A DNA stretch of 33,831 nucleotides from Acidobacteriota bacterium (GTDB lineage: Bacteria > Acidobacteriota > Vicinamibacteria > Vicinamibacterales > UBA8438). Numbering within the stretch: the first letter of the stretch is position 1; each line of letters starts with the position of its first letter. The stretch covers positions 1-33,831 of the forward strand of contig VXME01000001.1 of the NCBI GenBank assembly GCA_009861545.1. The letters run 5' to 3'. The position numbers were made by a program, and so were the translations under genes. The notes below the pieces were generated by a model. The model searched no databases, was not told where the DNA came from, and worked only from the letters and a program-made list of their open reading frames with translations. This document shows, piece after piece, positions 8,772 through 16,968 of the stretch.

Positions 8772-10499
8772 ATGAGCGCCTCGCGCAGTGTTCTCGCGCC
8801 CGTGGACGGCAGTCGCCGGCTTGCCCGGAGCGGTGTCGCGCGCCGCACGGGCGCCGCAGTCCTGATCGTCACCGGCCTGATCGCGGCCGCCGGGTCGACC
8901 GCGTCGGCCCACGTCGGCACCTCGAACGCCTACTTCGACGGGGCCGCCGGCCCCTACCGCGTCCGCGTCATCGTTCGGACCCCCGGCGTGATCCCCGGCC
9001 TCGCGCAGGCTTCGGTCCGGGTCCTCGGCGGCGAGCGCGTGGAGCGCGTGACGCTCCGGCCGCTGCGATCCGACGTCGGGCTGGAAGGCGCGCCACCCCC
9101 GGACGTCGCCGGTCCCGTGCCCGGCGAGGCGGGCCTGTACAGCGGCGAGCTGTGGCTGATGACCGCCGGTTCGTACAGCGTGGAGGTCGGCGTGGCCGGG
9201 GCCGCCGGCGAGGGGACCGTCTTCGTGCCGGTGTTGGCGCTCGCCGAGCGGCGGCTCGCAATGAACCCGGCCTTCGGCGCGGCGCTGGTCGCGGCGGCGC
9301 TGTTTCTGTTCGTCGGCGCGGTCACGATCGTCGGCGCCGCGGTCCGCGACAGCGTGCTCGATCCCGGCAGGGAGCCGGACGCGGGCCGGCGCTGGCGCGC
9401 ACGCTTCGCGATGGCCGCGTTCGCGCTGGTTCTCGGCGCCCTCCTCGGCGGCGGCTGGATCTGGTGGGATGCCGTGGACGCCGCGTACCGGAGCCGCCTG
9501 TACCGCCCCTGGAACACGACCGCGGCGGTGACGGAGGCCGGCGGAACGCGCATTCTGACGCTGGCGATCGACGACCCGGACTGGCGCGCCATCGAAGGCC
9601 TGCCCGATGCCGGACTGCTGCCGGACCACGGCAAGCTGATGCACCTGTTCCTGGTGCGAGCCGGAGATCTGGCGGCGTTCGCCCACGTCCACCCGGTGCG
9701 GGCCGGCTACGATTCGTTCAGGGTTCCGCTGCCGCCGCTGCCCGCAGGGGAGTACCGCATCTACGCGGACATCGTGCTCGAGAACGGCTTCGCGCCGACG
9801 CTGGTGGACACGGTGACTGTGGGGCCGCCCGGCGCTGCCGCGTTCGGAGCCTCGCCCGCGGCGGGAGGTTCGACCGAGCCGGACGGCGACCCGCCGTCGG
9901 CCGGTCCGCCGTCGGCCGATCCGGATCCGGACGATTCGTGGGCGGCGCTGCGGCCCCTCGGCGCGTCGCGCTCCGGAAGCTACGCGCTCCCGAGCGGGCG
10001 AACGGTCCGCTGGGAGGAGGACGGCCGGATCGGCGCCGACGATGAGATCACGCTGCGATTCTCCGTGGCCGAGCCGGACGGGTCGCCGTCGGCGCTGGCG
10101 CCCTACATGGGCATGCGCAGCCACGCCGCGGTCCTGCGGGACGACGGATCGGTGTTCGTGCACCTGCATCCGGCCGGCAGCATCAACCTCACCGCGCAGA
10201 TGCGTTTCGCCGAAGCGGAGGGCGCAGCCGCCGGACGGGAGCCGGCCGGCGGGAACGATCGACCGGTGCGCGCCGACGGGCAGGCCGCCCGGGCGCTGGA
10301 CGGCGGACGGCACGGAACCTCGCCGGGCGGAGTGCACGACGCCGGGGTTCAGGCCGCGTCCCCGCCGGCGAACGTGGTGACGTTTCCGTTCGTCTTTCCC
10401 GAGCCGGGCGCCTACCGCATCTTCGTGCAGGTGAAGATCGGAGCGGAGGTCGAAACGGCCGCCTTCGACGTGGAAGTCGGAGGAGCGCCGGCGTCTTGA
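8772..10499 (+). CDS. Membrane-anchored protein with two His-containing (YtkA/FixH-like) beta modules
   Basis: A 575-aa protein: signal peptide (AVLIVTGLIAAAGSTASAH), an extracytoplasmic beta domain with the mature start AHVGTSNAYFDG, two membrane helices (about 175-197 and 214-234), then a periplasmic part with two similar modules. Module 1 has GKLMHLFLVRAGDLAAFAHV followed by HP and ends in PLPAGEYRIYADI. Module 2 has MRSHAAVLRDDGSVFVHLHP and ends in PEPGAYRIFVQVKIG. The modules resemble YtkA/FixH-like or metal-associated beta domains; assignment is by pattern, not search. A Pro/Asp/Ser-rich linker (about 360-400) and a low-complexity insert (about 490-530) interrupt module 2. GGAGG ends four bases before the ATG. 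It probably works with the polytopic protein just upstream. Confidence 0.75.
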   Translation: MSASRSVLAPVDGSRRLARSGVARRTGAAVLIVTGLIAAAGSTASAHVGTSNAYFDGAAGPYRVRVIVRTPGVIPGLAQASVRVLGGERVERVTLRPLRSDVGLEGAPPPDVAGPVPGEAGLYSGELWLMTAGSYSVEVGVAGAAGEGTVFVPVLALAERRLAMNPAFGAALVAAALFLFVGAVTIVGAAVRDSVLDPGREPDAGRRWRARFAMAAFALVLGALLGGGWIWWDAVDAAYRSRLYRPWNTTAAVTEAGGTRILTLAIDDPDWRAIEGLPDAGLLPDHGKLMHLFLVRAGDLAAFAHVHPVRAGYDSFRVPLPPLPAGEYRIYADIVLENGFAPTLVDTVTVGPPGAAAFGASPAAGGSTEPDGDPPSAGPPSADPDPDDSWAALRPLGASRSGSYALPSGRTVRWEEDGRIGADDEITLRFSVAEPDGSPSALAPYMGMRSHAAVLRDDGSVFVHLHPAGSINLTAQMRFAEAEGAAAGREPAGGNDRPVRADGQAARALDGGRHGTSPGGVHDAGVQAASPPANVVTFPFVFPEPGAYRIFVQVKIGAEVETAAFDVEVGGAPAS

Positions 10500-10524
10500 C
10501 AGCGGGTCGGGGCGGGAGTACAAC
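10496..10524 (+). promoter_or_regulatory. Predicted sigma70 promoter of the FAH-family gene
   Basis: A perfect TTGACA at 10496-10501, which overlaps the stop codon of the upstream gene, is followed by exactly 17 bp and TACAAC at 10519-10524. The expected transcription start is near 10531, giving a leader of about 126 bases. Confidence 0.6.
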
Positions 10525-10531
10525 CCCAAGG

Positions 10532-10556
10532 GTCTGCGCCGTCGGACGGGGCAGAC
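10532..10556 (+). promoter_or_regulatory. Hairpin at the very 5' end of the predicted leader
   Basis: GTCTGC (10532-10537) pairs with GCAGAC (10551-10556), and inside it CCG pairs with CGG around a TCGGA loop. It would begin within one or two bases of the predicted transcription start. It could stabilise the mRNA or act as an attenuator; it could also be a terminator for the upstream pair, although only a weak CTCTT follows. Confidence 0.35.
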
Positions 10557-10656
10557 TCTTGGCGAGGGTTGGTTGGGCGGGAAGCGGAGCCGCCAGGCGA
10601 CGATTTCCGGGCTAGCTGCGCACTCACTGGTCACGCGATACCCACGAGGAGAATCC

Positions 10657-11808
10657 ATGCGACGAATGCTTGTCCTGGCGGCGGTCATTGCACTGTTCGC
10701 CCCGATCGTCCCCACGGCCCAGGGGCCGGATATGGAAGTGGCCGAGTGGTTCAAGGTCGGCACCTTCGACATCCACGGCGTGCCCCACGTCGGGCTCGTC
10801 TTGCGCGACAGCCTGGTCATCGACATCGAGGTGGCCAACATGGCCCTCGAATCGGATCCCGCGTATCCCACGGTTCCGATGCCGAGGGACATGCTCGAGC
10901 TGATCGGGCGTTGGGACTACGGTCTCAAGTATCGGCTGTACGAGATCGTCAATCACGTGGTCGGAAACGACCTGCTCATGGGCGCCGGCCGGGCCGACTA
11001 CATCTACGACGTGAGCGACCTCCGGACGCGGCCCCCGATCATGTATCCGGGCAAGATCCTCAACGCGGCGGTCAACTTCTACAGCCACGTCAACGAGGCC
11101 GGTTCCCCCGAGGAGCGCGCGGCCGAGCAGCGCCGCCGGCGCGAGGAGCGCGGCGTGCCGTACCTGTTCCTGAAGCCGAGCCGCGGCGCTGTCGTCGGCA
11201 ACGGCGATTCCATCGTCATTCCTCACGGCCGCGACCGGACCGACTGGGAGGTCGAGCTCGGGGCGGTGATCGGACGCACCGCGAAGTACGTGTCGGCGAA
11301 CGACGCGCAGGACTACGTGTTCGGCTACACAGTGTCGATCGACGTCTCCGACCGCGGCGGCCGGCCGCCGGGGGGCAACGCCACCCGCTCGGACTGGTTC
11401 GTGGGCAAGGGCCACGACAGCTTCGCGCCGCAGGGACCGTGGATCGCGCCGAAGGAGTTCTACGGCGACCCGATGGCGAACCTGCGGCAGACCCTCAGCG
11501 TCGGCGGCCAGACGCTGCAGGACGCGCGGGCCGGCGACATGATCCATTCGCTGTGGGAGATCATCGAGTACGCCTCGTCGATCATCACGCTCTATCCGGG
11601 TGACGTCATCAACAACGGGACGTCGGGCGGCACCGCGGCCGGCGCGGCCGAGACGCGCGGCGAAGAGGACCGCTATCTGAGACCGGGCGAGGTGGTCGAG
11701 GCGAGCATCGATGGTATCGGCACCCTGCGGATGCCTGTAGTCGCCGGCGAGGAGCCGACGGGGCTCACCGGCGCGCAGCTTCCCCCGGTCAGCAGCTATC
11801 GCGACTGA
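10657..11808 (+). CDS. Exported fumarylacetoacetate hydrolase family protein
   Basis: A 383-aa FAH-superfamily protein. A signal peptide covers residues 1 to about 22 (LVLAAVIALFAPIVPTAQG). The fold signature starts at YPGKILNAAVNFYSH (about 130-144), followed by FLKPSRGAVVGNGDSIVIP. The metal-ligand region is DWEVELGAVIGR (Glu198, Glu200) with GYTVSIDVSDR (Asp229). The C-terminal part has KGHDSFAPQGPWI and the LYPGDVINNGTSGGT turn, all standard for the family, whose members cleave C-C bonds or decarboxylate and hydrate keto acids. An insertion rich in Arg and Glu (150-167) is unusual. Most relatives are cytosolic, so the leader peptide is notable. GAGGAG at 10646-10651 supports the ATG. The gene stands alone behind its own promoter. 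Confidence 0.88.
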   Translation: MRRMLVLAAVIALFAPIVPTAQGPDMEVAEWFKVGTFDIHGVPHVGLVLRDSLVIDIEVANMALESDPAYPTVPMPRDMLELIGRWDYGLKYRLYEIVNHVVGNDLLMGAGRADYIYDVSDLRTRPPIMYPGKILNAAVNFYSHVNEAGSPEERAAEQRRRREERGVPYLFLKPSRGAVVGNGDSIVIPHGRDRTDWEVELGAVIGRTAKYVSANDAQDYVFGYTVSIDVSDRGGRPPGGNATRSDWFVGKGHDSFAPQGPWIAPKEFYGDPMANLRQTLSVGGQTLQDARAGDMIHSLWEIIEYASSIITLYPGDVINNGTSGGTAAGAAETRGEEDRYLRPGEVVEASIDGIGTLRMPVVAGEEPTGLTGAQLPPVSSYRD

Positions 11809-11833
11809 CGTTTTCGTAGTTCGTAGCGGGGGT

Positions 11834-11853
11834 CCGCCGGCCGACGCCGGCGG
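11834..11853. terminator. Perfect GC hairpin after the FAH-family gene
   Basis: CCGCCGGC (11834-11841), loop CGAC, then GCCGGCGG (11846-11853): an 8-bp perfect stem 26 bases after the stop. The stem can extend by wobble pairs. A pyrimidine-rich stretch (CCCCTGTTTCTTCC) follows about 20 bases later, so it is only a moderate intrinsic-terminator candidate. It also faces the convergent DUF5916 gene. Confidence 0.45.
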
Positions 11854-11952
11854 GTCTCCGCGCTCCCCTGTTTCTTCCTGTCCTCGAACCGGGCGGTCCG
11901 CAAGGTGAACGTCGGTCAGGCTTGCGTCAGCCGAGCAGCCGGACGGCGGTCC

Positions 11953-11967
11953 CCGCTTCAGAAGCGG
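11953..11967. other. Palindrome spanning the DUF5916 stop codon
   Basis: CCGCTTC-A-GAAGCGG: seven-base arms around one base, containing the stop of the minus-strand gene and its last codons. It could form a small 3'-end hairpin; part of the symmetry comes from coding sequence, so chance is possible. Confidence 0.3.
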
Positions 11968-14900
11968 AACAGCCGGTTGAACTTGATCACGAACGCGCGG
12001 TTCCGCAGCTCCGGCCAGCGCCTGGCGCCGAACGAGAAATCCGCCACGTCGCGCTGGTCGTTGTAGACGACGAACAGCTCGCTGCCCGGCTGGTACTCCC
12101 ACCGCAGCCGGAGATTGGCGCTGATGGTGTCGCTGACCGGGCTGTACTGAACGAGCCCGCCGAAGAACATCCGGGGCGTGAACGTATAGGTGACGCGGCT
12201 CGTGACCAGCGGCACGGTGTACGTCCCTTCGACCGGCAGCGAGATGTGGTTGACCGACAGGCCCGGCTCCAGCGAGAACTGGGGCGTGATCTCCACGCGG
12301 CCCCGCTGGTAGCCGACCGCGTTGATCTTGCCGTGGTAGTAGTCCCCGCTCCATAGCGACAGCGTGCCCGACACCCGCCGCTGCTGTCCCATGGCGTAGG
12401 AGAGGAAGATGCTCTGGTAGTCGTACTCGCCGACCGGGATGGGGACGACGCCGGCCGCGTTGAACTCCTGCGGTACGAAGTCGTAGCGGCGCTCGTAGTT
12501 GGCGCTGAACCGGTCGCTGTTCTCGAGCTCGACGCCGAAGATGCCCTGGGCGATCCGCGTCTCGGTGATGCCCGCGCCGTTCTCGAAATAGTCGTAGCTG
12601 CCTTCCCAGGTGAACTGCCGCACCAAGTCCATGGACGGCCGCGGGCTGTAGCGGGCCAGCACGTAGTTGCGCAGGAAGTCGTCGCGGCGCACGAACCCGA
12701 CCTCCGGGTTGAAGGCGTCGCCGACCACCAGGTGCTCGGCCTGCAGTCCGTAGAGGTCGCCGGCGTAGGCGAACGCCGCCTGGTAGCTCTGCTCGTTCCC
12801 CTGGGCGTCGGAGTCGAGCTCGAGCCCGCGTGTCCGCGTGCGGGCGTAGTAGCCGTAGAAGTTGACGTTGTCGTAGAACGAGAAGGCGGCGTCGAGGCCC
12901 AGGGCCTCGTTGGTGTCGTTGCCGCTCACCGAGACCGACCTGCCGGTGAAGATGCCGCCGATGCGGCTCCGCCGTAGGATGTCCCGCTTCACGCGCAGGG
13001 CCGTGAAGTTGGTCCCGAGCGCTCCGCCGGACGTGTCGTCGGTCTGGATGTTCAGCGCGCCGATGGAGTAGCGGCCGGCCTTGCCGGTCAGTCGCGCCCC
13101 GCCGAGAATCGGCACGGTCTCGCCGCCGGTCAGGCCGATGCGGCGGCTGTAGAAGACCTGCGGCACGTCGCCGCCGCCGAAGAAACCCGATCCGCCCAGC
13201 CGGGAGGCGCGGAACTGACCGCCCGCGTTGCCGGCCGCGCGTCCGAAGTCGAAGATGCCCCGGCCTTCCAGGAAGAACTCCCGCTTCTCGGGGAAGAACA
13301 GGTTGAACCGCGACAGGTTGAGCTGCGCCTCGTCGGCCTCCACTTGCGCGAAGTCGGTGTTGTAGGTGAAGTCGGCGGTCAGGTTCTGCGTGAGGCCGTA
13401 CTTGACGTCGAGGCCGCCGTCGCCGGCGCCCTCGTTCAGTATCTGCGGCGTGGAGGTCAGATTGCTGTTGATCGACCCGATGGCGTACGGCTTGATCTCG
13501 AACCGGCGGTTGCCGGTCGGCACCTCGACGCCGACGAGGGTGCCCGCGGCCGACAGGCGGAACATGCCGGGGCCGGCGGAGATGGGGACGGTCGTCAGAT
13601 AGGTGGTCTCGTTCTTGTAGCGGATGCGGCGTCCGAGCTGCAGGCCCCAAACCTGGTTCTGGCCCGACTGGAACCGGAGCGACTTGAACGGGATCTCCAT
13701 CTCCACGGTCCAGCCTCCGTCGAAGCGGCCCGTGCTCGAGTTCCAGATCGGATTCCAGTCGTTGTTGGGGTTGCCCTCGTCGGTGATCTCGTAGTCGAAG
13801 AAGCCGCCGATGGGCGTGATCATGAACGCGAAACCGTTGCGCCGGTCGTAGAACGTGTCGATGCCGACGCTGAAGTAGTCGTTGTTGATGATCTGGAACG
13901 AGTCGCGCTGCATCTCGTTGGCGATCCACTGCGACTCGGGGACGGACGACCAGAGCCTCGCGGCCACGTAGACGGCGTCGTCGTTGAAGAAGATCCATGC
14001 CTCGGTGCGTTCCGTCGTCGGTGCGCCTTCGATCGGCAACTGCTGCACGAAGCCTTCGATGGAGGGGACCGTCTCGTAGATCCCGTCGTCGAGCACGCCG
14101 TCCACGCGCAACGGGGCGTCGAGGCGGACGGCCCGGACCGTGGCGCGGCCCGCGGCATCGCGCGCGACGATCTGCGGGGCGAGGGGAGGAGGCGGACCGT
14201 CGATGATGACGCCGGAACCTGCTGTGGCGGAGCTGAAGCCGGCCGGTTGCTCCGCCGGTTCGGAGCGGGGCGGTGCGCCCGTCTCGGGCCCGGGACCGCC
14301 GGGGCGTCCGGCCATGGGGCCGCCCGAACCGGGGCGTCCGGTCATGGGGCCGCCGGGTGGACGTCCGGGACGACCGGTCATGGGGCCGCCGGGCGGCCGT
14401 CCGGGACGACCGGTCATGGGGCCGGGCCTGCCGGGTGGACGTCCGGGACGACCGGTCATGGGGCCGGGCCTGCGTTCCGGGATTCCGGTCAGCGAGCCGG
14501 GGCCCGGGCGCGGCGCCTCCGTGGGCTCGGCTGCGGGAACTGGAGGTTGCGTTCTCACGGACGGCGCCGTCGCGGGTCGAGCCGCCGCGAGCATCGAGCC
14601 CGACGCCAGCATCCGGCGCACCTGCGCAGCGACCTGGTCCTGCACGTCGAACAGCTCATCGAATGCACCGTCGACCGTCACCGCGTCGAGCACGGCGGCC
14701 GTCGCGGCGTCGAACACGCGCGCCGTGATGCGGAGTCGGTCGCCCATCCTCTGATAGGCGCCGGTCACGAGCCAGGAGACCCCCAGGATCCGGCCCGTCT
14801 CGACGATGGCGTCCGGCGCACCCAAGCCCACCTCCGTCGCCCGAGGCACGGACGCCGTCTCGGTGCGGGTCGCGCCGACGCCCGCGCGGTTCAGGTCGGC

Positions 14901-15119
14901 CGCGAGGCTTTCGGCGATGCCGGTCCCGATCCAGTCGTCCGCCGAATCGCCGGAGATGTTGATGAAGGACAGGATCGCCGCCGTTCCGTCCGCGGCCGTT
15001 GCTTGCCGCGGCGGTTGCGCGAGCGCTCGCGAGCCGCTCGACAACGCCGGCTCGACGGCAACGAGGGCCAGCGTCGAAAGTGCGACCGTCAGAGTCGCAC
15101 GCTGCAGGGCGGCAGTCAT
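11958..15119 (-). CDS. DUF5916 outer-membrane protein with N-terminal TolB-like domain
   Basis: A 1053-aa exported protein. A signal peptide (about 1-35) is followed by a TolB-N/FlgO-like domain at about 45-175 (AAILSFINISGDSADDWIGT, LVTGAYQRMGDRLRITARVF). A low-complexity Gly/Pro/Arg linker spans about 202-295 with repeated GPMTGRPGRPP units. A CBM9-like module follows (RLDAPLRVDGVLDDGIYE, AWIFFNDDAVYVAARL), then the DUF5916 region (FQIINNDYFSVGIDTFYDRR, AQVEADEAQLNLSRFNLFFPEKREFFLEGRGIF, split here only by reading) predicted as a C-terminal outer-membrane barrel ending in FRLFRF-type residues. DUF5916 proteins are thought to be outer-membrane proteins of unknown ligand. A weak GAGG lies nine bases before the ATG. 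The TolB-like fusion and long linker are unusual for the family. Confidence 0.88.
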   Translation of the reverse strand: MTAALQRATLTVALSTLALVAVEPALSSGSRALAQPPRQATAADGTAAILSFINISGDSADDWIGTGIAESLAADLNRAGVGATRTETASVPRATEVGLGAPDAIVETGRILGVSWLVTGAYQRMGDRLRITARVFDAATAAVLDAVTVDGAFDELFDVQDQVAAQVRRMLASGSMLAAARPATAPSVRTQPPVPAAEPTEAPRPGPGSLTGIPERRPGPMTGRPGRPPGRPGPMTGRPGRPPGGPMTGRPGRPPGGPMTGRPGSGGPMAGRPGGPGPETGAPPRSEPAEQPAGFSSATAGSGVIIDGPPPPLAPQIVARDAAGRATVRAVRLDAPLRVDGVLDDGIYETVPSIEGFVQQLPIEGAPTTERTEAWIFFNDDAVYVAARLWSSVPESQWIANEMQRDSFQIINNDYFSVGIDTFYDRRNGFAFMITPIGGFFDYEITDEGNPNNDWNPIWNSSTGRFDGGWTVEMEIPFKSLRFQSGQNQVWGLQLGRRIRYKNETTYLTTVPISAGPGMFRLSAAGTLVGVEVPTGNRRFEIKPYAIGSINSNLTSTPQILNEGAGDGGLDVKYGLTQNLTADFTYNTDFAQVEADEAQLNLSRFNLFFPEKREFFLEGRGIFDFGRAAGNAGGQFRASRLGGSGFFGGGDVPQVFYSRRIGLTGGETVPILGGARLTGKAGRYSIGALNIQTDDTSGGALGTNFTALRVKRDILRRSRIGGIFTGRSVSVSGNDTNEALGLDAAFSFYDNVNFYGYYARTRTRGLELDSDAQGNEQSYQAAFAYAGDLYGLQAEHLVVGDAFNPEVGFVRRDDFLRNYVLARYSPRPSMDLVRQFTWEGSYDYFENGAGITETRIAQGIFGVELENSDRFSANYERRYDFVPQEFNAAGVVPIPVGEYDYQSIFLSYAMGQQRRVSGTLSLWSGDYYHGKINAVGYQRGRVEITPQFSLEPGLSVNHISLPVEGTYTVPLVTSRVTYTFTPRMFFGGLVQYSPVSDTISANLRLRWEYQPGSELFVVYNDQRDVADFSFGARRWPELRNRAFVIKFNRLFRF
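14294..14468 (-). repeat. Tandem repeats encoding the GPMTGRPG linker
   Basis: An imperfect tandem array inside the DUF5916 gene. MTGR recurs at residues 221, 235, 247 and 259 and MAGR at 269, with spacings of 14, 12, 12 and 10 codons. At DNA level the units share a GGTCATGGGGCCG core (plus-strand reading). Copy number is likely to vary between strains through slippage. Confidence 0.85.
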
Positions 15120-15287
15120 AGGCTCTTACCTCACCGGGCGCCACCTGACGTCTCGACCACGTTCCGGATCGCCGCGGCGCCTTCGGAGACGATACCGCCG
15201 CCGTTCCCGTTTACATTGATCCAGGTGGCGGTTTGCACGGACGACGCCCGGCGCGCCTCTGTCGCACCGTTCCTGCGGCGCAGACTC

Positions 15288-16796
15288 CTAGCGCACGGGC
15301 ACCTGCAGCTCCGGCATCGGTGCGGCGGAGAACAGGCGCTTGAGCGGAATGGCGAGCCACCGCGCCCAGGCGGCGGAGCGCGAAACCCGGGCGCTGTCGG
15401 TGGCGATGCCGGTGTTGCCGTACATCTGGCGGTACAGCTTCGACACCAGCATGAACGCCAGGCGGTAGCGGATGGAGCGGACGCAGCGCGAGCGGCGCCA
15501 GACCTTGCCGAGGGAGTAGAAGCGATCCCACGCGCGCTGGGTGCCGGTCCGAATCTCCTCGGCCGTCATCGCCGGGTGCGGCGAGAAGATCTTCGGCCGC
15601 TTGATCGGCGGAATCAGCCAGTAACGGCTGACCGGCACGCCGTCCACGTCGGGCAGCTCGGCCGCTTCGTTCTTCTCCCACTTCAGGAAGTCGACCGTGC
15701 CCGGGAAAGGCGTCAGGGTCAGGAACTGCGCGAAGTCGATGTCCGCGGCATGGGCGAGCGCGGCTGTCGCCTCGAAGCTGTCCGGCCGGTCGCTGGGCAG
15801 ACCGAAGATGAACGATCCCAGCACGTGCACGCCGTGCTCGCGGAACCGCTGGAGCTGGTTCACCAGGGCGTCGCCGGCCAGGTTGAAGCCCTTGTAGACG
15901 TCCTTCAGGCCTTCCTCGGTGACCGCCTCGACACCGATCAGGGCGCCGCGGATGCGCGCGTTGCGCATGGCGTCGAGAAACGCCGGGTCCTCGGCCGCCT
16001 CCATCGTGATCTGCGTGAAGAAGACCGTGTCCCGGGGCAGCTTCGCGAGCCGTTCCATCAGCTCGAAGCGTTCCTCGCGCAACGCCTCCAGCTCGTGCAG
16101 CCGCGAGGGATCCTCCCGGCGGCGGGCCATCGCCAGATCCTCGAGCGTCACCGGATAGAAGTTGTCGTCGGCCAGCGCGATGAAGCGGAAGCCCATCCGG
16201 CGCAACTGAACGATCTCTTCCAGCACGGCGTCGACGGTCCGCTGGCGGGGCTCCTGACCGTCGGTCCGCCAGACGGAGCAGAAGGAGCAGTGCTTCGGGC
16301 AACCGCGTACGGTCTGCACCGATGCCCACATGTAGCGATCACGCGGCATCAGGTCCCAGCGCGCCTTCTGCAGCGAGGCGCCGGGGACCCGGCCGCCCTC
16401 GTAGATCCGCTCCTGCCGCCCGGCCGCGACGTCGTCGAGCACCTGCGGCCAGATCCCGTCGCCGTCGCCCTTCACCGCCGCGTGCGCGGCGCCCCGTTCG
16501 AGCGCCTCCTCCGGATAGAGCGTTGCGTGGATGCCGCCGTAGACGACGTACGCTCCCCGCTCGCGACACAGCCGGCCCACTTCGTAGCCGCGCAACGCGT
16601 TGCCGGTGTGAATGCCGATGCCGACGATGTCGCCGGCCTGGATCGTCTCCGGGTCGAGCGGCTCGAGGGTCTCGTCGACGATGTTCGGGTCGCCCCACTT
16701 GCGCGGCGTCGCATGGGCCAGAACGTACAGCCAGCGCGGCGTGATGACCGCGAGTCCGAACGCGATGTGACTGGGGTTGATCAAGTGGATGCGCAT
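15288..16796 (-). CDS. B12-binding-type radical SAM protein
   Basis: A 502-aa protein. Residues 1 to about 145 form a cobalamin-binding-like Rossmann domain (HLINPSHIAFGLAVI, IVGIGIHTGNALRGYEVGRL, VVYGGIHATLYPEEAL), though no classic DxHxxG motif is visible. The radical SAM core has CPKHCSFC (Cys166, Cys170, Cys173) for the 4Fe-4S cluster, followed by FIALADDNFY, GALIGVEAVTEEGLK and HVLGSFIFGLPSD. The C-terminal segment (LTLTPFPGTVDFLKWE, YWLIPPIKRPKIFSPHP) is typical of uncharacterised members that modify lipids, natural products or other metabolites; no substrate can be assigned. GGAGGT at 16811-16806 precedes the ATG. The DUF5916 gene lies downstream on the same strand after 168 bp. The earlier in-frame extension is not supported. 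Confidence 0.88.
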   Translation of the reverse strand: MRIHLINPSHIAFGLAVITPRWLYVLAHATPRKWGDPNIVDETLEPLDPETIQAGDIVGIGIHTGNALRGYEVGRLCRERGAYVVYGGIHATLYPEEALERGAAHAAVKGDGDGIWPQVLDDVAAGRQERIYEGGRVPGASLQKARWDLMPRDRYMWASVQTVRGCPKHCSFCSVWRTDGQEPRQRTVDAVLEEIVQLRRMGFRFIALADDNFYPVTLEDLAMARRREDPSRLHELEALREERFELMERLAKLPRDTVFFTQITMEAAEDPAFLDAMRNARIRGALIGVEAVTEEGLKDVYKGFNLAGDALVNQLQRFREHGVHVLGSFIFGLPSDRPDSFEATAALAHAADIDFAQFLTLTPFPGTVDFLKWEKNEAAELPDVDGVPVSRYWLIPPIKRPKIFSPHPAMTAEEIRTGTQRAWDRFYSLGKVWRRSRCVRSIRYRLAFMLVSKLYRQMYGNTGIATDSARVSRSAAWARWLAIPLKRLFSAAPMPELQVPVR

Positions 16797-16910
16797 GAAC
16801 GCCTGACCTCCGAGTTCGTCTGCCGTACAGACGGAACCGAACAATACTACAGCAGGCGGGTTTCTGGGGCGGCGCTTGCGCGGGACGCTCGACTGGGCGA
16901 TCATGCAAGA

Positions 16911-16945
16911 ACCAGCCCGGTCCCACGAAGGACCGGCCCGGTCCC
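16911..16945 (+). repeat. Two 14-bp direct repeats, 21 bp apart
   Basis: ACCAGCCCGGTCCC (16911-16924) and ACCGGCCCGGTCCC (16932-16945) differ at one base. Their 21-bp period equals two helical turns. They end 10 bases before the ribosome site of the next gene, so they lie in its leader or promoter region. Function unknown. Confidence 0.5.
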
Positions 16946-16968
16946 GCTCGAACCTGGAGGATGTCCAC

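Noticed and set aside
10573-10656. An extended start for the FAH-family protein at 10573.
   Set aside because: The ATG at 10657 has a GAGGAG site and begins a clean signal peptide; the extension would destroy it.
14294-14468. A CRISPR-like array, from the regular GGTCATGGGGCCG repeats.
   Set aside because: The units are in frame with the DUF5916 gene, have no unique spacers and encode a Gly/Pro/Arg linker.
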